Positions 18,032 through 28,702 of a stretch of 64,000 nt of DNA are shown here, piece after piece (positions within the stretch are counted from its first letter, which is position 1; the number at the start of each line of letters is the position of its first letter). The notes beneath the pieces were generated by a model that was not told the origin of the DNA, did not search any database, and saw only the letters and a list, made by a program, of their open reading frames with translations. This DNA comes from Acinetobacter halotolerans (GTDB lineage Bacteria > Pseudomonadota > Gammaproteobacteria > Pseudomonadales > Moraxellaceae): assembly GCF_004208515.1 (NCBI RefSeq), contig NZ_SGIM01000001.1:1-64000 (forward strand), in the 5' to 3' direction. Both the position numbers and the translations under genes were made by a program.

Positions 18032-20713
18032 TTAGCCCGTGTTGCGCAAGCCCGCAGCGATTCCTGCGATACTGACCATTAAGGCATGATCGACAGGGCT
18101 GTGTTCGGTTTGATGTTCAGTCAAATATGCACGACGACGCTTCATCAATTCGGCTTGTAATAGATGCAGCGGCAGTAGATATGGTTTACGCACCTGCATG
18201 GATTGATCCAGCACCTCATTATTACTCAACAGTTTTGATTCACCTTTCAGGCTGAGTAAGGTATCAACTGCATTTTGTAGTCGTTGACGTAATTCGACCC
18301 CCAATACTTTTAAGTCCTGATCTTGGGTGAGGTGTGATTCATAGTACAGTGCAATATCAGCATCGGATTTCGACAACACCATTTCCAACATATCAATTAA
18401 GGTTTGGAAATAAGGCCATTGCTCCAACATATCATCCAGTGTCTTTTTATGTTGTTCGTGCACTTGATTAATCGCGGTACCTGTTCCAAGCCATGCAGGT
18501 AGCATCAAGCGAATCTGTGTCCATGCAAATACCCACGGAATCGCACGTAACGATTCAATCCCACCAGTGACTTTACGTTTCGCTGGACGTGAACCCAATG
18601 GCAACATTTGCAACTCTAGTTCTGGGGTGACGGTACGTAGATAACGGACAAAATTTGGATTTTCACGCACGGTTTGGCGATAGACCTGTACTGATAAATC
18701 TGTCATTTGATTCATCAAAGCACGCCATTCCTGCTTTGGTTCAGGTGGTGGCAGCAAGGTTGCCTCAAGTGTCGCAGCGGTATAAATCTCTAAGTTTTGT
18801 AGAGCGATTCCTTCCAATCCGAATTTAAATCGAATCATTTCACCTTGTTCAGTGACTCGAATCGCCCCTGAGATTGACCCTGGTGGCTGAGAAAATAAAG
18901 CTTGTTGGGTTGGCGCACCACCACGACTGATCGAGCCGCCACGTCCATGGAATAAGGTCAGTTGTACGCCATGTTTTTTGGCAATCGCGGTCAGTTCTTC
19001 TTGCGCACGATACTGCGCCCAATTGGCTGACATAAATCCTGCATCTTTGGCAGAATCCGAATAGCCAATCATCACTTCATGTTTGCCTTGGATGTGCTGT
19101 TTGTACCAATCCATAGTGAATAAAGTATTCATGGTTTTGGCTGCGCCGTCCAAGTCCTTGAGCGTTTCAAATAATGGCACCACCCGTAAGGCTTGTTGAA
19201 TGCCTGCTTCTTTTTGCAAAAGTAAAACCGCCAGCACATCGCTTGGATATTCTGCCATTGAAATGATATATGCACCTAAACTTTCACTTGGCTGTTCTGC
19301 CAAAGTACGCATGGTGGCAAAGACTTCGAGCACATCGGGGTGTTGAATCAGGCTGCCCTCAGGTTCATCTAAAAATTTAGGCAATAATGGTCGTTTGCTT
19401 TGTAATTCCTGAATTAAAAAATTCTGCCGTGCTTGTTCGGTCCAAGATTCAAAATTACCTAAGCCTAAATATTCAGTAATGGCTGAAATGGCTTGGCGAT
19501 GTCGTCCTGATTCTTGACGAATATCCAGTTTGAGCAGTTCAATCCCAAAACAGTTGACCCGATAGATGAAGTCAAGCAATTGCCCGTTAGCGATTTCGGC
19601 TAGGTTGCTGTCCATCAGTGAGCGATAACACAGCAGCAAAGGTGCGAGTAGCTCCTCTGTGGTTTTGATGATGTTGCTATCGTCTGCCTCTAGACCCTGT
19701 AGGCGCTGTGTTAACCAATAACGGGTTGCTTTTAAACGTTCGCGGGTACTGCGTAAATACTCACGATACGGTTCAGGATGTTCATAACCTAAAGCTTGGC
19801 TCAATTCTGCTGAACAGCTTTGAATCGACAGTTCCCAACGCAGATTTTCAATATCACGCAGATATAAATCAGCCGCCTGCCAACGCGATAACCACAGCAC
19901 TTCTTGGGTGACTTGATGGGTGACGTTCGGATTGCCATCACGGTCGCCCCCCATCCATGAGGCAAAACGGATCGGCGCAATGGTCATCGGTAATGCTTGT
20001 TCACAATGCTGTTGTGTCAATTCATTCAGTTCTCGAACAAATTTTGGTACGGCATTCCACAAGCTTTGTTCAATGGTGGCAAAGCCCCATTTTGCTTCAT
20101 CTACAGGGGTTGGGCGGTGCTGGCGAATCTCGTCAGTTTGCCATGCTGAACTAACCAGTTGTTTCAGTGTGGCAACGCAGTGTTGGCGTTCTCTCGGCGT
20201 CAGCTTCTGTTGATCCAGTTGGGACAAACAATCGGTAATATCATCATATTTTTGAATCAAGGTTCGACGGCTGATCTCGGTCGGATGGGCGGTGAGGACC
20301 AATTCAATTTTTAAATCACAAATTTGTTTGAACAGTTGTTGTGGACTGATCTTTTGGGCATTAAATTTTTCAAATAAATGTGAGAGTGGGTTGGGGCTGG
20401 AGGCGTGTTCATCAAACTCAGCCTGACGGCGGCTACGTACCACGTGATATTGTTCAGCAATATTGGCAAAGTTGAGAAAATAAGAAAATGCGCGAGTCAG
20501 GGGCAAAATTTCTTCGTCTTTTAAGTTGAGGAACAGTTGCTCAAGCTGTTTTTCTGCTTCGATTTGGCCATCACGTGCATCTTTGGCGAGGGTACGAATT
20601 TGCTCAATTTGATTAAACAATTCTTGCCCAGCATGTTGCTTTAAGGTCTCACCCAGCAAATTGCCTAATAATCGGACATCTTCACGTAATGGAGCAGTGA
20701 TCTGCTGAACCAT
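18032..20713 (-). CDS. ppc: Phosphoenolpyruvate carboxylase
   Basis: An 893-residue cytoplasmic enzyme carboxylating PEP with bicarbonate to oxaloacetate, refilling the TCA cycle. The two active-site signatures are intact: VLTAHPTEISRR (catalytic His, near residue 140) and FHGRGGSISRGGAP (catalytic Arg region). Also seen are GYSDSAKDAGF and the invariant C-terminal RNTG. Full family length. The ATG follows GAGGGAGAA. Single gene divided from the TetR gene by about 165 bp. Confidence 0.97.
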   Translation of the reverse strand: MVQQITAPLREDVRLLGNLLGETLKQHAGQELFNQIEQIRTLAKDARDGQIEAEKQLEQLFLNLKDEEILPLTRAFSYFLNFANIAEQYHVVRSRRQAEFDEHASSPNPLSHLFEKFNAQKISPQQLFKQICDLKIELVLTAHPTEISRRTLIQKYDDITDCLSQLDQQKLTPRERQHCVATLKQLVSSAWQTDEIRQHRPTPVDEAKWGFATIEQSLWNAVPKFVRELNELTQQHCEQALPMTIAPIRFASWMGGDRDGNPNVTHQVTQEVLWLSRWQAADLYLRDIENLRWELSIQSCSAELSQALGYEHPEPYREYLRSTRERLKATRYWLTQRLQGLEADDSNIIKTTEELLAPLLLCYRSLMDSNLAEIANGQLLDFIYRVNCFGIELLKLDIRQESGRHRQAISAITEYLGLGNFESWTEQARQNFLIQELQSKRPLLPKFLDEPEGSLIQHPDVLEVFATMRTLAEQPSESLGAYIISMAEYPSDVLAVLLLQKEAGIQQALRVVPLFETLKDLDGAAKTMNTLFTMDWYKQHIQGKHEVMIGYSDSAKDAGFMSANWAQYRAQEELTAIAKKHGVQLTLFHGRGGSISRGGAPTQQALFSQPPGSISGAIRVTEQGEMIRFKFGLEGIALQNLEIYTAATLEATLLPPPEPKQEWRALMNQMTDLSVQVYRQTVRENPNFVRYLRTVTPELELQMLPLGSRPAKRKVTGGIESLRAIPWVFAWTQIRLMLPAWLGTGTAINQVHEQHKKTLDDMLEQWPYFQTLIDMLEMVLSKSDADIALYYESHLTQDQDLKVLGVELRQRLQNAVDTLLSLKGESKLLSNNEVLDQSMQVRKPYLLPLHLLQAELMKRRRAYLTEHQTEHSPVDHALMVSIAGIAAGLRNTG

Positions 20714-20878
20714 TGTATTTCTCCCTCAACGATCGCTTGTTATTGTCTAAAAAATCTTGTGCGGTATATGGCGCATGTCGCAAGTAACAGTGGCATAACA
20801 ACAGCGCTGCTTACTATTCGACTATAGCGTGATTGAGAGACAATCCAAGTGCAGAATGCAAAGAAATGTGAAAATTAT

Positions 20879-21502
20879 CTAAATTTTAGCTTGATATTTA
20901 AGCAGAAAAAGTGCGATTGCTTGTTGAATGCTCTGATCGATTTCAGTGATTGTGGGTACTGCTTCTAAGCCCAATAAAACTCGATGGTGACGTGTGCCTA
21001 ACATCAGTGACAAGATTAATTCTGTTTGCGCAAGCGGTTCATCTGCTTGAATGAATTTAAGTGCGATGGCTTGTTGAAAAAAATCACACCAGACATTGCA
21101 CATGCGCGTATGTGAGGCATCAAAAAATTGTTGCGTTAATGGACTCTGCTCAGCGGCAAGCTCAAATAGAACCCGATCGAGTTTCAGTGCTTCTGGTAAA
21201 TAAATAATACTTAAAGCACGGTGACACATTAAATACAGCGCTTGTTCAAAGTTGGTTTCAGCGGTCAGTACAAATTCTTTGGCACAAATCGATTCTTCGC
21301 AGGTTTCTTCAATTGCACAAATAAACAAGTTGGCTTTATCTTGGAAGTGGTTATATACCGTGAGTTTGGTCACACCCGCTTCTTTGGCAATTTGATTCAT
21401 ATTGGCTGCGTGATAGCCCGATTTTAAAAAAATAGATTTCGCAGCCTGTAAGATTTTGGCTCTTTTCTCTAAATCTTTGGGACGGCCGCTGCTGATTTGC
21501 AC
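20879..21502 (-). CDS. TetR-family repressor of the adjacent RND efflux operon
   Basis: A 207-residue regulator with an N-terminal TetR helix-turn-helix: RAKILQAAKSIFLKSGYHAANMNQIAKEAGVTKLTVYNHF, read in family order over about residues 13-52, and a helical ligand-binding remainder. The start is GTG at 21502, after AGAGAACC. It is divergent from the efflux operon with a 15-bp inverted repeat between them, so it probably represses that operon and itself. The inducer is unknown. Confidence 0.88.
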   Translation of the reverse strand: MQISSGRPKDLEKRAKILQAAKSIFLKSGYHAANMNQIAKEAGVTKLTVYNHFQDKANLFICAIEETCEESICAKEFVLTAETNFEQALYLMCHRALSIIYLPEALKLDRVLFELAAEQSPLTQQFFDASHTRMCNVWCDFFQQAIALKFIQADEPLAQTELILSLMLGTRHHRVLLGLEAVPTITEIDQSIQQAIALFLLKYQAKI

Positions 21503-21544
21503 GTTAGGTTCTCTTTTAATTTAATTCAAAATCAAATTGCTAGA

Positions 21545-21592
21545 TTTAATTTTTAATTAGTGTACTCATGGGTATATTAATTAAAAATTAAA
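21545..21592. promoter_or_regulatory. Operator-like inverted repeat of TetR/RND locus
   Basis: Perfect 15-bp arms (21545-21559 and 21578-21592) around an 18-nt spacer, in the 163-bp divergent intergenic region. The arm core is TTAATTTTTAATTA. The second arm and spacer overlap the region where the efflux promoter is expected (a TATATT-like -10 at about 21573). Repression of both directions by the TetR protein is inferred. Confidence 0.6.
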
Positions 21593-21665
21593 CAATTTAT
21601 GATGGTTGCTGTCAATAGACTTTATTGTGCCTTAAAAAATCAATTTGAATAAGAGCGAAACAGAG

Positions 21666-22766
21666 ATGAATCTGCTAAATCATGTAATTGTGGGGTTGCT
21701 TGTCCTCAGCAGTGTCACTTTATCAGCCTGCCAAAAAGAAGTTCCCAAGACGGAGGAAATTCCTTATGTCATGGTGACGCAACCAAGTCGTAATCACACC
21801 GATCAAAAAAGCTATGCAGGTGATGTGCAGGCAAAACAACAAACCGCATTGGCGTTCCGTGTTGGGGGACAGGTAACGGAGCGTTATGTCGATGTGGGGG
21901 ATCGAGTCAAGGTTGGGCAAGTCTTAGCAAAACTCGATGTAAAAGATGCGCAATTACAAATGAACGCAGCTAAGGCACAATTGGAAAGTGCACAGGCAGC
22001 AGCCAAAATTGCCGCTGAAGAATATCAACGTTATCAACAACTGTTACCTGTCAATGCCGTCAGTCGCTCACAATTTGATGCTGTAAAAAATCAACATGAA
22101 TCAGCGCAAGCGAACTTACAACAAGCTCGCTCGAACTACCAAGTTTCTGCCAATCAAACTGGATATAACCAGCTCATCTCTAATAAAAATGGCGTCATTA
22201 CCGAGCGTCAAATTGAAACGGGACAAGTGGTCGCCGCAGGACAAGCGGCCTATCAGTTGGCGATTGATGGCGAGCGTGAGGTGGTTTTTGGTGTGCCTGA
22301 ACAAGCAGTGAGTGACATCAAAGTCGGTCAAGCGGTTTGGGTAACTTTATGGTCTCAGCCAGAAGCTCGTTTTGCTGCAAAAGTTCGTGAAGTTTCACCC
22401 GCAGCAGCTCAATCACGGACATTTACTGTCAAAGTTTCACTGCTTGAAGGTCAGTCCAGTATTCAGCTTGGACAAAGCGCCCGCGTATTTTTTGTCAGTC
22501 AGGACAGCAATGTTTTGAGTGTGCCGTTGTCGAGTGTTACCGCGACAGATCAGCAAGCTTATCTATGGGTGGTCAATGCCAATCAAACCTTACGCAAAGT
22601 TCCTGTGACCTTAGGCACCTATGGTCGTGACAGTGTACCGATTTTGTCTGGTTTAAAAGCAACCGATTGGGTGGTGGTCGGGGGCGTACATTTGTTACGT
22701 GACCAGCAAAAAATTCATCCGATTGATCGTGAAAATCGTGAAGTTATCATCAAAGCGGGAGGTTAA
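21666..22766 (+). CDS. RND efflux periplasmic adaptor (membrane fusion lipoprotein)
   Basis: A 366-residue periplasmic adaptor linking an RND pump to an outer-membrane channel. The signal sequence ends in the lipobox LSAC, so it is lipid-anchored. Then come a biotinyl-lipoyl half (GDRVKVGQVLAKLD), an alpha-helical hairpin rich in Q, A and E (about 90-160), the second lipoyl half with NGVITERQIETGQVV, and a beta-barrel domain. The ATG at 21666 is preferred to a TTG at 21645. It is two bases from the pump gene, so co-translated. No outer-membrane factor is encoded nearby; the pump probably borrows one. Confidence 0.9.
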   Translation: MNLLNHVIVGLLVLSSVTLSACQKEVPKTEEIPYVMVTQPSRNHTDQKSYAGDVQAKQQTALAFRVGGQVTERYVDVGDRVKVGQVLAKLDVKDAQLQMNAAKAQLESAQAAAKIAAEEYQRYQQLLPVNAVSRSQFDAVKNQHESAQANLQQARSNYQVSANQTGYNQLISNKNGVITERQIETGQVVAAGQAAYQLAIDGEREVVFGVPEQAVSDIKVGQAVWVTLWSQPEARFAAKVREVSPAAAQSRTFTVKVSLLEGQSSIQLGQSARVFFVSQDSNVLSVPLSSVTATDQQAYLWVVNANQTLRKVPVTLGTYGRDSVPILSGLKATDWVVVGGVHLLRDQQKIHPIDRENREVIIKAGG

Positions 22767-22768
22767 TC

Positions 22769-25700
22769 ATGAAATTTAACCTTTCGGAATGGGCCTTAAA
22801 AAATAAAGGGATTGTGCTGTACTTTATGCTGCTATTGGGCATTATCGGTGTGATGTCTTATTCCAAACTGTCGCAAAGTGAAGACCCACCGTTTACTTTT
22901 AAAGTGATGGTGGTACAAACCTTTTGGCCAGGAGCAACCGCCAAAGAAGTCTCAACCTTAGTCACAGACCGTATAGAAAAAGAGTTGATGACCACGGGTC
23001 AATATGACCGCATCATGGCTTACTCACGTCCCGGAGAGTCCTTGGTGACTTTTGTGGCGAAGGACAGCCTACCATCGAGTCAAATTCCTGATGTTTGGTA
23101 TAACGTGCGCAAGAAGGTCAATGACATTCGTTCGGAACTTCCCAGTGGTGTGCAAGGTCCTTTTTTCAATGATGAGTTCGGTGATACCTTCGGCAATATC
23201 TATGTGCTGACAGGCAAAGATTTTGATTATGCCGTCATGAAAGAATATGCCGACCGTTTGCAACTGCAATTGCAACGGGTCAAGGATGTGAGCAAGGTCA
23301 ATTTGGTCGGCTTGCAAGATCAACGCATTTGGATTGAACTGTCCAATACCAAAGCCGTACAACTCGGTGTTCCTGTCACTGCGATTCAGGAAGCGATTCA
23401 AAAACAAAATGACATGGCCAGTGCGGGTTTTTTTGAAACAGGCACAGATCGTATCCAACTTCGAGTCAGTGGACATTTACACAGCGTCGAAGATTTGAAA
23501 AAAATGCCACTCTTAGTGGGTGATAAAACCATTCAATTGGGCGATGTAGCAGATGTCTACCGCGGTTTCAGCGAACCTGCTCAGCCGCGAATGCGTTTTA
23601 TGGGTGAAAATGGCATTGGGATTGCGGTCTCGATGCGTAAAGGCGGCGATATTATCGCGCTAGGTAAAAACCTAGAAACCGAATTTACCCAGCTACAAAA
23701 AAGTCTACCTTTGGGCATGAAACTGCAAAAAGTGTCAGACCAACCCGTGGCAGTGCAACGCAGTATTCAAGAGTTTTTAAAAGTGTTGGCTGAAGCGGTG
23801 ATTATCGTTTTATTGGTCAGTTTCTTTTCCTTGGGTTTCCGTACGGGTTTAGTGGTTGCACTGTCGATTCCTTTAGTTCTTGCGATGACTTTTGCAGGAA
23901 TGTCTTTATTTGATGTTGGATTACATAAGATTTCGCTTGGTGCATTAATTCTTGCATTGGGGCTGTTGGTGGATGATGCCATTATCGCGGTTGAAATGAT
24001 GGCGATTAAAATGGAGCAGGGCTACAGTCGACTCAAAGCCGCAGGCTTTGCATGGCAGAGCACGGCCTTTCCAATGCTGACTGGAACACTGATTACCGCA
24101 GCCGGTTTCTTGCCGATTGCGACCGCGCAATCAGGTACGGGCGAATACACGCGTTCCATTTTCCAAGTGGTGACCATTGCCTTGGTGGTGTCATGGATTG
24201 CAGCGGTTTTATTTGTGCCCTACTTGGGTGAAAAATTACTGCCCGATTTTAGCAAACAACAGCCAAAAGCGGCATGGTATCTACGTCTATGGGCGAGATT
24301 GCGTAAACAACCTGCACCAGTGGTACAAGCACATGCGGGACATCATGATCCATATCAGACCAAGTTTTATCAATCTTTCCGCCATGTGGTTGAAATCTGT
24401 ATTACCTATCGTAAGACTGTGATCGCCATTACCGTTGGGATCTTTGTGCTGTCGGTGATGATGTTCAAACTGGTACCCCAACAGTTCTTTCCGCCGTCAA
24501 ACCGTGCTGAAATTTTGGTGGATTTAAAATTGGAAGAAGGCGCCTCACTGACGGCAACAGAACAAGCTGTGCAAAAGGTGGAGCAATTTTTATCTAAACA
24601 AGATGGGATCGATAATTATGTGGCCTATGTCGGTACAGGTTCACCACGTTTTTATTTACCTTTAGACCAACAATTACCGCAAGCCAGCTTTGCTCAATTT
24701 GTGGTATTGGCTTCCTCTTTAGAGGATCGGGATGAGATTCGCCGTTCTTTAGAGACACAAATTAAAGCCTTATTGCCACAGGTACGGACTCGTGTTTCTT
24801 TACTGGAAAATGGTCCACCTGTGGGCTATCCATTGCAATACCGTATCTCGGGTGAGGATCTGGGCACGGTACGTCAATGGGCACAGCAGGTTTCTAAAGT
24901 CATTAGTGAGGATCCAAATACCACCAATGTACATTTGGATTGGGGCGAGCCAAGCAAAATCATTGCAATTGAAATCGACCAAGATCGTGCGCGGCAATTG
25001 GGCGTTTCTAGTGTTGATTTAGCTAACTTCTTGAATGCTTCGATAACGGGTACTGTCATGAATCAATATCGTGAAAAACGCGAGTTGATTGAGATCCGTT
25101 TGCGTGGTGACCAAACCGAACGTGCAGAAGTGGCTTCTTTGGCCAGTTTGTCGGTTCCAACCAGCAATGGTACGACTGTGCCATTGGCACAAATCGCGCA
25201 AATTGAATCACGTTTTGAAGAAGGTTTAATTTGGCATCGTAACCGCCTGCCAACCATTACGGTACGGGCTGATATTCGGACCCAGTTACAACCTGCAACT
25301 GTGGTTGATCACTTGGCTGATCAGATGCAGGCGATACGTGAAGAGTTGCCAAGTGGCTATCTACTCGAGGTTGGAGGAACGATAGAAGAGTCAGCACGCG
25401 GTCAAAGCTCCGTTAATGCGGGAATGCCATTATTCTTGGCAGTGGTCATGACGCTCTTGATGATTCAGTTACGCAGTATGTCTCGGGCAACCATGGTGTT
25501 ACTCACCGCACCGTTGGGTTTGATCGGGGTAGTGGCTTTCCTATTGTTGTTGAATAAACCGTTTGGTTTCGTTGCGATGTTGGGAACGATTGCTTTATCT
25601 GGAATGATCATGCGAAATTCGCTGATTTTGATTGATCAAATTGAGCAAGACATACGAGCAGGGCATGTTGCATGGGATGCCATCATTGGTGCCACCATGC

Positions 25701-25897
25701 GTCGTTTCCGCCCAATTGTCCTCACTGCAATGGCTGCAGTACTGGCGATGATTCCATTATCTCGGAGTATTTTCTTTGGTCCAATGGCGGTTGCAATTAT
25801 GGGCGGATTGATTGTTGCGACTTTCTTAACCTTATTTTTCTTACCTGCGCTGTACGCAGCGTGGTTTAAGGTCAAGAAAGAACCACATCTAACATAA
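22769..25897 (+). CDS. RND efflux permease (HAE-1-like)
   Basis: A 1042-residue inner-membrane proton-driven pump with 12 membrane segments and two large periplasmic loops (after TM1 and TM7). The proton relay is visible in TM4 as GLLVDDAIIAVEMM, and the second half shows the matching GTIALSGMIMRNSLILIDQIE. The sequence is nearer to MexK/TriC-like pumps than to AdeB in its N-terminus (SEDPPFTFKVMVVQTFWPGA), so I give no symbol. A strong GGGAGG ribosome-binding site overlaps the end of the adaptor gene. Substrates are unknown; drugs, detergents or fatty acids are usual for the class. Confidence 0.92.
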   Translation: MKFNLSEWALKNKGIVLYFMLLLGIIGVMSYSKLSQSEDPPFTFKVMVVQTFWPGATAKEVSTLVTDRIEKELMTTGQYDRIMAYSRPGESLVTFVAKDSLPSSQIPDVWYNVRKKVNDIRSELPSGVQGPFFNDEFGDTFGNIYVLTGKDFDYAVMKEYADRLQLQLQRVKDVSKVNLVGLQDQRIWIELSNTKAVQLGVPVTAIQEAIQKQNDMASAGFFETGTDRIQLRVSGHLHSVEDLKKMPLLVGDKTIQLGDVADVYRGFSEPAQPRMRFMGENGIGIAVSMRKGGDIIALGKNLETEFTQLQKSLPLGMKLQKVSDQPVAVQRSIQEFLKVLAEAVIIVLLVSFFSLGFRTGLVVALSIPLVLAMTFAGMSLFDVGLHKISLGALILALGLLVDDAIIAVEMMAIKMEQGYSRLKAAGFAWQSTAFPMLTGTLITAAGFLPIATAQSGTGEYTRSIFQVVTIALVVSWIAAVLFVPYLGEKLLPDFSKQQPKAAWYLRLWARLRKQPAPVVQAHAGHHDPYQTKFYQSFRHVVEICITYRKTVIAITVGIFVLSVMMFKLVPQQFFPPSNRAEILVDLKLEEGASLTATEQAVQKVEQFLSKQDGIDNYVAYVGTGSPRFYLPLDQQLPQASFAQFVVLASSLEDRDEIRRSLETQIKALLPQVRTRVSLLENGPPVGYPLQYRISGEDLGTVRQWAQQVSKVISEDPNTTNVHLDWGEPSKIIAIEIDQDRARQLGVSSVDLANFLNASITGTVMNQYREKRELIEIRLRGDQTERAEVASLASLSVPTSNGTTVPLAQIAQIESRFEEGLIWHRNRLPTITVRADIRTQLQPATVVDHLADQMQAIREELPSGYLLEVGGTIEESARGQSSVNAGMPLFLAVVMTLLMIQLRSMSRATMVLLTAPLGLIGVVAFLLLLNKPFGFVAMLGTIALSGMIMRNSLILIDQIEQDIRAGHVAWDAIIGATMRRFRPIVLTAMAAVLAMIPLSRSIFFGPMAVAIMGGLIVATFLTLFFLPALYAAWFKVKKEPHLT

Positions 25898-25912
25898 TTA
25901 TTTTGCGAATAG

Positions 25913-25950
25913 AGGTGCGAAATATTGAAAATTTCAATATAGTAGCACCT
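25913..25950 (+). terminator. Extended hairpin after the RND operon
   Basis: AGGTGC / GCACCT (25913-25918, 25945-25950) encloses a second perfect stem ATATTGAAA / TTTCAATAT (25922-25930, 25932-25940). The T run after it is poor, so termination or mRNA stabilisation is inferred. Confidence 0.5.
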
Positions 25951-26029
25951 ATATTTAAGACCAAAAAAATAATGGAATTCCATTGCATGGCTGTTTTGGC
26001 AAAATGTGATGAATGAGGTGAGATAGCGC

Positions 26030-26407
26030 ATGGGGCAAGGTAATATTGAGCAGCATCGCCGTTACGTGGCGATTTCTTACGTGTTCATGTTTCTTGCATT
26101 ATTTACAATCGTGTTTGCCGCTTTTGCCTATGTGTTAGCGCGAAAGGTTGCAGTTGTGGATAATGCTGAGGTGTGGATACATGCGCACGCACTTTGGATC
26201 ATGCGTAATGTGCTGTTATTTATTCTCATGGCCTTATTTGCAGCGCTATGGTTCATCCCATTGTTCTTTTTTGCCTGGGATAGCACACTGTGGGTCACCG
26301 CGATGACGGTAACTGGGGTGGTGTTTAGCGCAATTGCATGGTTATTTTTATTGAATGCATGGCTTAAAGGTATTGCTAAGTACTTTAAAAATAAAGCTGT
26401 TTTCTAA
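26030..26407 (+). CDS. Small membrane protein of unknown function
   Basis: A 125-residue protein with three to four hydrophobic helices (around residues 15-40, 58-80, 83-110) and a basic C-terminus KGIAKYFKNKAVF. No catalytic motif or recognised domain. A GAGGTGAGAT ribosome-binding site precedes the ATG. It lies between the RND operon and dnaJ and is in the same direction as both, but hairpins separate it on each side, so it is probably its own unit. Inner-membrane location is well supported; function unknown. Confidence 0.75.
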   Translation: MGQGNIEQHRRYVAISYVFMFLALFTIVFAAFAYVLARKVAVVDNAEVWIHAHALWIMRNVLLFILMALFAALWFIPLFFFAWDSTLWVTAMTVTGVVFSAIAWLFLLNAWLKGIAKYFKNKAVF

Positions 26408-26463
26408 TTTTGTATTTTTTTTATTGTATTAGACCTTGTAAAGATATCGTATAGCCCCTATTA

Positions 26464-26504
26464 AGGCTCTGTTGGCTTTTATAAATAAAATGTCAGCAGA
26501 GCCT
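26464..26504 (+). terminator. Imperfect 11-bp hairpin before dnaJ
   Basis: AGGCTCTGTTG (26464-26474) pairs with CAGCAGAGCCT (26494-26504), 10 of 11 plus one G-U, followed by ATTTGTTTG. It can end transcripts of the small membrane protein gene or act in the dnaJ leader. Confidence 0.5.
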
Positions 26505-26551
26505 ATTTGTTTGTAGAAATTGAATCAATTCCGTGAGGAGCACCGCCAACC

Positions 26552-27667
26552 ATGGCTAAACGTGATTATTATGAGGTTTTAGGCGTTTCGAAAACCGCAG
26601 GTGATGATGAGATCAAAAAAGCCTATCGTAAGTTGGCGATGAAGTATCACCCAGACCGTAATCCAGACAACGCTGAAGCTGAAGACAAATTTAAAGAAGC
26701 CTCTGAAGCTTATGAAGTGCTTTCCGATAGTGAAAAGCGCAGCATGTATGATCGTGCTGGACATAGCGCTTTCGAAGGTGGTTTCGGCGGCGGCGGTGGT
26801 GGTTTCGGCGGATTTAGCGCAGAGGATATTTTTAGCCAGTTTGGCGATATTTTTGGTGGTGCTTTTGGTGGCGGCGGTCGTCAACAACAGCATCAACGTC
26901 GTGGTTCAGACCTTCGCTATGTCATGGAACTCACCCTTGAAGAAGCGGTTAAGGGCATTAAAAAGACCATTACCTTTACTGCGCCAGCGCCATGTGATGT
27001 TTGTGATGGTAAAGGATCTAAAAACCCAAATGATGTAGAAACGTGCCGTACCTGTAACGGTGCGGGTCAAGTGCGTATGCAGCAGGGTTTCTTCTCTGTT
27101 CAACAAACCTGTAGCACTTGTCGTGGTCAAGGTAAAATCATTAAGAATCCGTGTCATGCATGTCATGGCTCAGGTGTTGCTGATCGTCAGCAAACCCTTG
27201 AAGTGACCATTCCTGCAGGAGTGGACAATGGTGATCGCGTACGCTTAACTGGTAAAGGTGAAGCCATTCGTGATGGTCAGTCAGGTGATTTGTACGTTGA
27301 AGTTGTAGTGCGTGAACACGAAATCTTCCAACGTGATGGCGCTGATCTGTATATGGATGTTCCTGTCAGTATCGCGGATGCTGCTTTGGGTAAAGAGCTT
27401 GAGATCCCAACCCTTGATGGTCGTGTCAGCCTAAAAATTCCTGAAGGTACGCAAACGGGTAAAATGTTCCGTTTACGCGGCAAAGGTGTCCGTCCAGTGC
27501 GCAGCAGTATGCAAGGTGATTTACTGTGCCGTATTGTGATTGAAACGCCTGTGAACTTAACCAGCCGTCAGCGTGAGTTGTTAAAAGAATTACAGATTTC
27601 TTTTGATGGTGAAGACAGTACTTCTTCTCCAAAGAAAAAATCATTCTTTGATCGTCTATTTGATTAA
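26552..27667 (+). CDS. dnaJ: Chaperone DnaJ (Hsp40)
   Basis: A 371-residue co-chaperone stimulating the ATPase of DnaK. Domains in order: J domain (1-70) with HPDRNPDN; Gly/Phe-rich linker (about 75-115); zinc domain with four CxxCxGxG motifs ([32 protein letters not shown]); C-terminal substrate-binding beta domains. Complete and normal. The ATG follows GAGGAG with a rather long spacer. dnaK is not adjacent, which is usual for Acinetobacter as far as I recall. The gene ends in a UUCG-loop terminator. Confidence 0.98.
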   Translation: MAKRDYYEVLGVSKTAGDDEIKKAYRKLAMKYHPDRNPDNAEAEDKFKEASEAYEVLSDSEKRSMYDRAGHSAFEGGFGGGGGGFGGFSAEDIFSQFGDIFGGAFGGGGRQQQHQRRGSDLRYVMELTLEEAVKGIKKTITFTAPAPCDVCDGKGSKNPNDVETCRTCNGAGQVRMQQGFFSVQQTCSTCRGQGKIIKNPCHACHGSGVADRQQTLEVTIPAGVDNGDRVRLTGKGEAIRDGQSGDLYVEVVVREHEIFQRDGADLYMDVPVSIADAALGKELEIPTLDGRVSLKIPEGTQTGKMFRLRGKGVRPVRSSMQGDLLCRIVIETPVNLTSRQRELLKELQISFDGEDSTSSPKKKSFFDRLFD

Positions 27668-27680
27668 TCGACATCAACAG

Positions 27681-27707
27681 AAAAAACCTGCTTCGGCAGG
27701 TTTTTTT
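27681..27707 (+). terminator. dnaJ terminator with TTCG tetraloop
   Basis: Stem ACCTGC / GCAGGT (27686-27691, 27696-27701), stable TTCG loop and a seven-T run. Confidence 0.92.
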
Positions 27708-27749
27708 GTGGGAATTTTTTAGCGGAACGATAGAGTTTTGCTATAGTAG

Positions 27750-28604
<855 letters not shown>

Positions 28605-28630
28605 AATCTTACTTTTTTGCACTATAAAAA

Positions 28631-28675
28631 GAGCTTGTTGAGCTTTGCATCCAGACCAAAGTTCAGCAAGTTCTC
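28631..28675 (+). terminator. Long wobble-paired hairpin after dapB
   Basis: GAGCTTGTTGAGCTTTG (28631-28647) folds on CAAAGTTCAGCAAGTTCTC (28657-28675) with G-U pairs and a 2-nt bulge. It has no T run and lies 28 bp upstream of the START gene's start, so it may be a terminator or a leader structure. Confidence 0.45.
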
Positions 28676-28702
28676 ACCATCATTAAAACAATTGAGCATG
28701 AC

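Noticed and set aside
22769..25897. Assignment of the RND pump as AdeB or another named Acinetobacter pump
   Set aside because: The N-terminal text and the lipoprotein adaptor differ from AdeABC and AdeIJK as I know them; no symbol given.
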